Shown here: positions 32,924 to 38,133 of the stretch, piece by piece
Layout of the letters: each line of letters opens with the position of its first letter
How positions within the stretch are numbered: the stretch's first letter is position 1
Origin: Firmicutes bacterium HGW-Firmicutes-4
Lineage (GTDB): Bacteria; Bacillota; Clostridia; Eubacteriales; Eubacteriaceae
Length of the DNA: 38,133 bases
NCBI GenBank assembly: GCA_002841405.1
Contig: PGZR01000016.1
Coordinates: 1-38,133 of the forward strand
Reading direction: 5' to 3'
Notes under the pieces: generated by a model
What the model was told of the DNA's origin: nothing
Database searches by the model: none
What the model saw: the letters and a program-made list of their open reading frames with translations, nothing else
Made by a program: the position numbers and the translations under genes

Positions 32924-32964
32924 AAAAAACAGCCGACTGATATAAAGTCCGCTGTTTTTTTTTT
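32924..32964. terminator. Terminator after glutamate dehydrogenase, bidirectional form
   Basis: ACAGC-GACT and AGTC-GCTGT arms (32929-32955), with A6 on the left and T10 on the right. Leftward it lies about 100 bases past the gdhA stop. The rest of 32747-33063 shows no gene. Confidence 0.8.
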
Positions 32965-33063
32965 GTGAGGTGGATGTTATTACCTTAATAATTTAATCCA
33001 TGAACCTTGAAATAAAGTTGAAAAAGAAAAATGTTGCCAATCTTGATCAAATAGCAGCAGCGA

Positions 33064-34323
33064 TCAGGGGAAAATCCCTTTGATTTCTTCAGCGTAGATC
33101 AACCGTTTCAGAGCGATAATATAGGCGGCCATCCGCAGTGAACAATGGGATTGCTGGCTTTCTTCAAGGATCTCGATAAAAGCAGCAGACATAATTTTTT
33201 CCAGCGTTTTATTGACCTGATCCCGATTCCAGGTTAAAATCTGAATATTCTGAACCCACTCAAAATAAGAGACAATAACACCACCGCTGTTGGCAAAAAT
33301 ATCCGGCACCAGCACGATGCCCCGCTCTTCCAATAGCGCATCGGCGGCCACGCTGGTTGGTCCGTTGGCGCCTTCAATAATATAGGAACATTGCAGTTTT
33401 TCAGCATTTTCAGCATTGATCTGATTCTCCAGCGCCGCCGGGATCAGCACATCACATTTGCAGGTCAGCACTTCTTCATGAGAAATATGGCTGACCCCCT
33501 CTTTCTGATAATCTTTTAACTGCTTGCCTTTAATCTCCAGGAACTCCGATATTTCATCGGCATCGAGGCCATTTTCACAGTAGACGCCCCCGGAAACATC
33601 GCTTAAGGCGACTATTTTACTGCCCCGATGAAAAAGAATCCGGGCTGCATTGCCACCAACATTGCCCATCCCCGAAATCGCCACGGCTATATCCTCAAGC
33701 TTCTTGCCATCCCGTTCCAGAATCAGTTTAGTACTGATGGCCACGCCTCGACCGGTGGCTGAATTTCGTCCTTTGGAGCCACCCAGTTCTAATGGCTTGC
33801 CGGTGACAACACCGGGACAGGGCTTGCCTTTTAACATGCTGTAGGTATCGAGAATCCAGGCCATCGTTTGGGAGTTGGTGTTGACGTCGGGGGCCGGGAT
33901 GTCGGTATCGGCACCAATCAGCGGTTCAATGGCAAAGGCATAGCGCCTCGTCAATTTGCGCAGTTCCCGTTGGGACAGGTTATTGGGATCGACCCGTACC
34001 CCACCTTTAGCCCCACCGTAGGGAATATTGACCACGGCACATTTTAGGGACATCCAGGTTGCCAGGGCCTTTACTTCATTTAAATTACAATCCTGATGAA
34101 AGCGGATCCCACCTTTAAATGGTCCCCGGATATTGGAGTGCTGCACCCGATACCCTTCAAACACCTGCACCGTTCCATCATCCATTTCCACTGGCAAATA
34201 GACCTTTGTTTCCCGCTGGGGATTCTTAATGATATCAAACATATATTGGTTCATCCCGCCAATTTCCATTGCCTCTGTCATTACATCGACCACGTTCAAA
34301 TATGGATCATAGAATTCTCTCAT
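33064..34323 (-). CDS. gdhA: Glutamate dehydrogenase (Glu/Leu/Phe/Val family)
   Basis: 419 residues, normal for the hexameric NAD-type enzymes of Firmicutes. The substrate-site motif is GPFKGGIRFH at 67-76 with Lys70, and the catalytic lysine is Lys106 in PYGGAKGGVR. The nucleotide-binding fold has SGMGNVGGNAAR (GxGxxG). It interconverts glutamate with 2-oxoglutarate and ammonia. The direction and cofactor in this organism are not readable. It is divergent from an Lrp/AsnC regulator that probably controls it. A TTGACA promoter is present at 34372-34401. Confidence 0.94.
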   Translation of the reverse strand: MREFYDPYLNVVDVMTEAMEIGGMNQYMFDIIKNPQRETKVYLPVEMDDGTVQVFEGYRVQHSNIRGPFKGGIRFHQDCNLNEVKALATWMSLKCAVVNIPYGGAKGGVRVDPNNLSQRELRKLTRRYAFAIEPLIGADTDIPAPDVNTNSQTMAWILDTYSMLKGKPCPGVVTGKPLELGGSKGRNSATGRGVAISTKLILERDGKKLEDIAVAISGMGNVGGNAARILFHRGSKIVALSDVSGGVYCENGLDADEISEFLEIKGKQLKDYQKEGVSHISHEEVLTCKCDVLIPAALENQINAENAEKLQCSYIIEGANGPTSVAADALLEERGIVLVPDIFANSGGVIVSYFEWVQNIQILTWNRDQVNKTLEKIMSAAFIEILEESQQSHCSLRMAAYIIALKRLIYAEEIKGIFP

Positions 34324-34371
34324 ACAAATATCTCCTGTTTATGAATTGTTGCGGCACATCAACTGAAAACA

Positions 34372-34401
34372 ATCATAAACTTAAAGCATTTACATTGTCA
34401 A
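34372..34401 (-). promoter_or_regulatory. Promoter of gdhA
   Basis: Leftward TTGACA (34396-34401), 18-base spacer, TATGAT (34372-34377), 48 bases before the start codon. The surrounding gdhA-lrp gap is AT-rich, as expected for Lrp-type binding. Confidence 0.68.
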
Positions 34402-34575
34402 TCACTCAATATAAAACGATGATACCTAATTATTTTAAGTAGTCCCACCTAATTTAAAAAGTATTTTCGCTTTTTAACTTAATTTAATTATGTTAAAATA
34501 TTGTAACGAATGTACGCTATATTACATCAACAGTCCATTTACATTTATTTTCAAATATTTCAGGAGATTAAGACT

Positions 34576-35031
34576 ATGAAAAACAAGTTACTGGATGCCA
34601 TCGATCTGCAGATATTAAATCTGCTCCAGAAAAACGGGCGGATCTCAATCAAAGAACTGGCCGCCCAGGTCTATCTTTCGTCCCCGGCGGTTTCTTCCCG
34701 GATTGAACAATTGGAAAAAAATAACTATATTTGCGGTTACCAGGCGGTGGTGAATCCCATCAAAATGGGCTATCATATTAAAGCTTTTGTCAATCTCGAA
34801 GTGGAGCCGGTCTGTAAAAAAGAATTTTACCCCTACATCCAGACCTGCAACAACGTCATTGAATGCAATTGTGTCACCGGCGATTATTCGATGCTGCTGG
34901 AAGTGCTTTTCCCCAGCACCAGCGAATTGGATGGCTTCATCGGCGAGCTGCAACGATTCGGCCGGACCAAAACACTGATTGTCTTTTCAACTTCGGTGGA
35001 ACACCGGGGCATTGAGTTTTCGCTGGAGTAA
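34576..35031 (+). CDS. Lrp/AsnC family transcriptional regulator
   Basis: 151 residues from ATG at 34576, chosen because AGGAG lies 10 bases before it; the reading frame upstream to 34510 has no ribosome site. The N-terminal helix-turn-helix is typical (LDAIDLQILNLLQKNGRISI, KELAAQVYLSSPAVSSRIEQ), and a C-terminal RAM ligand domain follows (VNLEVEPVC, then CVTGDYSMLLEV). It senses an amino acid and controls amino-acid metabolism. Neighbours are divergent gdhA and convergent leuA, so glutamate dehydrogenase is the first candidate target. Confidence 0.93.
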   Translation: MKNKLLDAIDLQILNLLQKNGRISIKELAAQVYLSSPAVSSRIEQLEKNNYICGYQAVVNPIKMGYHIKAFVNLEVEPVCKKEFYPYIQTCNNVIECNCVTGDYSMLLEVLFPSTSELDGFIGELQRFGRTKTLIVFSTSVEHRGIEFSLE

Positions 35032-35149
35032 GCACTTAGCGGGCATTGGGATCACTTTACATCATCGGCGGATAAACCATCTGTGAATCTTAAAGAGATG
35101 CCGATCCACAAGCGATCAAAAAAGACTGTTTCGATTCATTTTGCAGCGC

Positions 35150-36670
35150 TTATTTAAGCAATATCTTATTGACCGCATTAATCAGCGCCAGGGCACTGGC
35201 CCGCATCACATCCTGTTCAATGGCCTTCCCCGCGAACAACTGGCCATCACAGCGAATCTGGGCTGTTACCTTGCCCAGACTGCCTTTGCCCCGGCTTAAG
35301 CTGTTAATCCGATAATCGATGAGTTCGATGGGCGCCCCGACGGCTTCCATAATGGCCCCATAAAGAGCATCGATGACGCCGGAGCCGCTGTGGCTGATCA
35401 CCACCACTTGCTCACCTCGGGCCAGCTTTACCGTCGCTGCAGGCAAACCGCTGGTCACATTCAACTCATAATCGAGCAACTGCCATAATTCTGGGCTATC
35501 ACCGCAGCTGGGGACGCCACTGTTTTTCAACAGCGTCAGCACATCATTATCATAGATTTCTTTGTTGTCATCGGCCATGGTCAAAAACTGCTGATAGATT
35601 TCTGCCACCGATTCCGCGGGGATATCAAAGCCCAGACGCTGAGTGACATGTATAAAAGCATGCCGACCGGATCTGGCGGTAAGAACAATTTCCATTGCCG
35701 GCGCCCCGATGGTTTCCGGATCCATAATTTCATAAACATCCTTTGATTTAAGCAGCCCATCCTGATGGATCCCCGAGGAATGGGCAAAGGCATTTTCCCC
35801 AGTGATGGCCTTGTTCACCTGAAGATCCAGCCCCATGGTGGCACTGACCATCCGGGAGGTTTCATAGATTTTCCGGGTATCCACCGTGGTATGTCCGCTA
35901 TAATAAGCTTCATGCAGTTGAATTCCCATAACCACTTCTTCCAGCGCGGTGTTCCCGGCCCGCTCCCCAATGCCGTTGATGGTACACTCCACCTTATCCG
36001 CTCCGTTTTTAACCGCGGCCAGGGTATTAGCGGTAGCCAGACCGGTGTCATTATGACAGTGAACGCTGAGCATCACTTTGGGGTCCAGATTTTTCAGCCG
36101 GTCATTGATGCGGTAAATCAGCTTCCCAAATTGTTCAGGAATGGCAAAGCCCACGGTATCCGGCACATTAATGATGGTTGCACCGGCCTTAACTACGGCT
36201 TCAATGGTTTGCCAGAGATATTCAAACTCCGAACGGCTGGCATCTTCCAGGGAATACTGAACCTGGGGCAATAGACTGCTGGCATATTTAACCGCGCCGA
36301 CCCCCATTTGAATAACCTGCTCCGGTGTTTTCCTGAATTTCTTGGCGACGTGCACATCCGATGAGCCTAAAACAATATGAATCAGTGGATTTTCGGCCGC
36401 CCGGATGCTCTCATAAATACAGTCTATATCCGCTTGGACCGCCCGACCCAGGGCCGCAATCCAGACGTCCTTGCCAATTTTGCGACTGATCGCCCGAACG
36501 GCCTCAAAATCCCCCTGTGAAGACGAAGGGAAGCCCACCTCCATCATATCGACCTTCATTTTGGCAATCTGCTCAGCCACCTCCAGCTTCTCAGCCAGAT
36601 TCAGTTTGGCGCCCGGTACCTGTTCACCATCTCTTAAGGTGGTATCGAAGACATAAATTTTTCGTGACAT
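35150..36670 (-). CDS. leuA: 2-isopropylmalate synthase
   Basis: 506 residues, full length. The HMGL-like barrel starts with [17 protein letters not shown] (Arg13-Asp14), and the metal ligands are in [14 protein letters not shown]. The GIGERAGN motif follows, then the C-terminal LeuA dimer (leucine feedback) domain from about residue 385. It condenses 2-oxoisovalerate with acetyl-CoA, the first step of leucine synthesis. Expression is governed by a T-box leader with a CUC (Leu) specifier. No leuBCD follows within the window. The start has AAAAGGAGAG 5 bases upstream. Confidence 0.95.
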   Translation of the reverse strand: MSRKIYVFDTTLRDGEQVPGAKLNLAEKLEVAEQIAKMKVDMMEVGFPSSSQGDFEAVRAISRKIGKDVWIAALGRAVQADIDCIYESIRAAENPLIHIVLGSSDVHVAKKFRKTPEQVIQMGVGAVKYASSLLPQVQYSLEDASRSEFEYLWQTIEAVVKAGATIINVPDTVGFAIPEQFGKLIYRINDRLKNLDPKVMLSVHCHNDTGLATANTLAAVKNGADKVECTINGIGERAGNTALEEVVMGIQLHEAYYSGHTTVDTRKIYETSRMVSATMGLDLQVNKAITGENAFAHSSGIHQDGLLKSKDVYEIMDPETIGAPAMEIVLTARSGRHAFIHVTQRLGFDIPAESVAEIYQQFLTMADDNKEIYDNDVLTLLKNSGVPSCGDSPELWQLLDYELNVTSGLPAATVKLARGEQVVVISHSGSGVIDALYGAIMEAVGAPIELIDYRINSLSRGKGSLGKVTAQIRCDGQLFAGKAIEQDVMRASALALINAVNKILLK

Positions 36671-36698
36671 AATCTCTCTCCTTTTATGAATTTTGGGT

Positions 36699-36800
36699 AA
36701 AAAAAGCTCCCTGACATCTCAATCAGAGACGAAAAGGGAGCTTTCCGCGGTACCACTCTTATTCATACAGCGATCTGTATGCACTTTATCGATACCCTTT
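36699..36800 (-). promoter_or_regulatory. Second (gene-proximal) T-box antiterminator/terminator module of leuA
   Basis: Read leftward: Stem III CATACAG-ATCG-CTGTATG (36764-36781), the T-box sequence AGAGTGGTACCGCGG (36745-36760, a full match to the core) and a terminator with AAAGCTCCCT and AGGGAGCTTT arms followed by a T run (36699-36744). Uncharged tRNA pairing with the TGG of the T-box would favour the antiterminator. No Stem I with a specifier loop is evident directly before this module. Confidence 0.88.
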
Positions 36801-36835
36801 ATCCTGCCCCTGAAGATTGTTTTTAATAAAATTTT

Positions 36836-36908
36836 GCAACCACGATTCCGCTCCGCTCCATCTTTGGTTCGCGGGCAGTCGCCAACTGCAAGCGCGCTTG
36901 CGATTGGC
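36836..36908. repeat. Palindromic element between the two T-box modules
   Basis: Two adjacent hairpins: GCCAA, the perfect palindrome GCAAGCGCGCTTGC, TTGGC (36881-36908), and GCAACCA with TGGTTCGC (36836-36872) around a purine-rich loop. The stretch is GC-rich compared with its surroundings and occupies the place where a second Stem I would be. It looks like an inserted dispersed repeat or a highly divergent Stem I. Confidence 0.5.
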
Positions 36909-36923
36909 TCGTTGCCTTCACGC

Positions 36924-37195
36924 AAAAAAACGTCTGTCTCAAACGAGACAGACGTAAAATCTGCTATACCACTCTATTTTATACAAGTCTTCAATACGGG
37001 TTTAATAAAACCGATATCCATCCCCTGTAACGGTGGGCTTCCGTCTTAACCTACTTTTTCACTGATCCTGTCAGCACTATTTCAGCAAGAAACTCCGAGG
37101 TGAGTTCATTATCTTCTGATTTCTGCTTCACACCACCCAGCAGATCTCTGAAAATCATCGAATAACTACTATTCCTCATCAACGTCTTTTTTATA
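36924..37195 (-). promoter_or_regulatory. First T-box riboswitch module of leuA, Leu (CUC) specifier
   Basis: Read leftward from about 37195: Stem I with GATGAGGAATAGTAG, CTGGGTGGTGTGAAGCAG and the specifier region GAA-CTC-ACCTCGGAG (codon CTC at 37102-37104), then Stem III (CGGTTT and AAACCCG arms), the T-box TAGAGTGGTATAGCAG (36961-36976, a variant of the usual GGTACCGCG) and a perfect terminator ACGTCTGTCTC and GAGACAGACGT with a T7 run (36924-36955). CUC encodes leucine, matching LeuA. The codon call is by eye from the conserved context. Confidence 0.88.
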
Positions 37196-37203
37196 TTTTA
37201 TCT

Positions 37204-37232
37204 ATCATAAACGAATCAAACCGGTTTGTCAA
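37204..37232 (-). promoter_or_regulatory. Promoter of the leuA T-box leader
   Basis: Leftward TTGACA (37227-37232), 17-base spacer, TATGAT (37204-37209), just before the T-box leader. Confidence 0.82.
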
Positions 37233-37245
37233 CCCCATAAAACAG

Positions 37246-37273
37246 AAAAAGCAGCCGTTCAATGAACAGCTGC
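37246..37273 (-). terminator. Terminator of the serine dehydratase gene
   Basis: GCAGC-GTT and AAC-GCTGC arms (37251-37273) followed leftward by TTTTT. It lies 160 bases past the stop codon and directly before the leuA promoter. The 160-base gap itself shows nothing else. Confidence 0.72.
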
Positions 37274-37436
37274 CAAGATAGTGAAGTGAAAAAAGATGTC
37301 GAAACTTTTTCCACTTCACAAATTATAAATTGTTAAGCTTAACTGAACGAGTTCACAACAAGTATACGCTCCTGTTCATCTTTGATTTCAATCTGGTTGT
37401 CCACTTATTTGCGACCCCAAATTATCCGGTCCTGAG

Positions 37437-38133
37437 TCAGCGCAGAATATCCCGGGCGATTTTCTTCGCCGTGGGGGTATCAGCCAGACCACCTTCCGCC
37501 GTTTCTTTTAATGATTTTGGCATGGCATCGCCGATCGCTTTCATGGCGCCAATCACCTCATCCACCGGGATGGTGCTCTCAATGCCGGCTAAGGCCATCT
37601 CCGCGGCAATCAGGGCATTGGCAGCGCCACTGGCATTGCGCTTGACACAGGGCACCTCCACCAGCCCGGCGACTGGATCACAGACCAGTCCCAGCACACT
37701 TTTTAAGGCCATCGCACAGGCATGGGCGCTCATTTGCGGGGTGCCCCCCATTAATTCAACTGCCGCTGCCGCCGCCATCGCTGCCGCACTACCGCATTCC
37801 GCCTGACAGCCACCTTCCGCCCCTGAAATGCTGGCCTTTTTGGCAATCACCATGCCCAGTCCGGCAGCGGTAAAAAGACTCATCACCACCCGCTCCTCGG
37901 CCAAATCGTTTTCTTCTTTCAAGGTCAGCAAAACGGCCGGAATAATCCCGCAGGAACCGGCTGTCGGCGCGGCCACAATTCTGCCCATACAGGCGTTCAC
38001 TTCGGCAATCGCCAGCGCCTTGGCCAGGGTTTTACTGAGCACCTTACCACTAAGGGATCTGCCCGCATCAACCGACTGTCTCATTTTATTGGCATCGCCG
38101 CCGCTGAGGCCGCTGGCCGATTTACTCACTGCG
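37437..38133 (-). CDS. sdaAA: L-serine dehydratase, iron-sulfur type, alpha subunit (5' end outside window)
   Basis: 232 codons to the right window edge, open throughout; the start codon lies off the window, and the GTG at 38127-38129 is internal. Motifs: SGLSGGDA near the left end of the protein segment, AAPTAGSCGIIPA, GGCQAECGSA and VCDPVAGLVEVPC. The Cys in the last three are those expected to bind the [4Fe-4S] cluster of bacterial L-serine deaminases. It converts L-serine to pyruvate and ammonia. The beta subunit would normally lie upstream, outside the window. Confidence 0.94.
   Translation of the reverse strand, partial: AVSKSASGLSGGDANKMRQSVDAGRSLSGKVLSKTLAKALAIAEVNACMGRIVAAPTAGSCGIIPAVLLTLKEENDLAEERVVMSLFTAAGLGMVIAKKASISGAEGGCQAECGSAAAMAAAAAVELMGGTPQMSAHACAMALKSVLGLVCDPVAGLVEVPCVKRNASGAANALIAAEMALAGIESTIPVDEVIGAMKAIGDAMPKSLKETAEGGLADTPTAKKIARDILR

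Noticed and set aside
36719-36925. 68-codon leftward open frame upstream of leuA
   Set aside because: It runs through the T-box core, both arms of a terminator and the palindromic element, and lacks a ribosome site; RNA structure explains the sequence better.
1-38133. CRISPR arrays, tRNA/rRNA genes, intact insertion sequences
   Set aside because: No regularly spaced direct repeats, tRNA-like cloverleaf ends, rRNA signatures or transposase motifs were seen.

Overview
The window looks like a chromosomal segment of an acetogenic member of the Firmicutes, most likely Acetobacterium or a close relative in Eubacteriaceae. Supporting signs are a corrinoid/methyltetrahydrofolate quaternary-amine demethylation module, ChW-repeat secreted proteins, a T-box leader on leuA, an iron-sulfur L-serine dehydratase, strong AGGAGG ribosome sites and moderate GC. 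The genus is inference. There is no rRNA, tRNA, CRISPR array, intact insertion sequence or prophage.

Layout. Positions 1-1083: 5' part of a short-chain dehydrogenase preceded by a broken membrane-protein gene. 1234-2211: PAS-GGDEF diguanylate cyclase. 2521-6105: two secreted ChW-repeat proteins (a subtilisin-like protease, and a ChW/Big2/DUF3494 adhesin-like protein) with a decayed cysteine-peptidase fragment beside them. 6106-7062: a gene-poor, decayed stretch. 7059-9709: leftward group argD, yjbQ-like, nicotinamidase-like, tfoX-like, divergent from a MarR gene (9849). 10469-11485: HxlR regulator and a cysteine hydrolase. 11532-15912: ABC exporter under a TetR regulator with two matching operators. 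16139-18505: a double-domain periplasmic-binding-type protein. 18763-21181: mutM and a membrane diguanylate cyclase. 21546-23453: a MarR gene followed directly by a DHA2 drug-efflux gene. 32117-38133: DUF3786 protein, glutamate dehydrogenase divergent from an Lrp/AsnC regulator, leuA with a two-module T-box leader, and the L-serine dehydratase alpha chain running off the right edge.

The centrepiece is 23960-31932. A corrinoid protein and a methyltetrahydrofolate methyltransferase are read leftward from a sigma-70-type promoter. Divergently, an MttB-superfamily methyltransferase lacking in-frame UAG is read from a full-consensus sigma-54 promoter (TGGCAC-N5-TTGCT at 25868), followed by an MFS transporter and a CaiT-like BCCT transporter. 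A PAS/AAA+ sigma-54 activator closes the cluster. Together these can import a quaternary amine, strip one methyl group to Co(I)-corrinoid and hand it to tetrahydrofolate for the Wood-Ljungdahl pathway. The substrate is unknown. The transporter has Glu where CaiT has an aromatic substrate-site residue, so the substrate may not be a standard betaine.

Other points of interest are several genes caught in decay, the two-module T-box leader with only one clear Stem I and a palindromic element between the modules, paired operators for local regulators, and a tandemly duplicated binding protein with no transporter.
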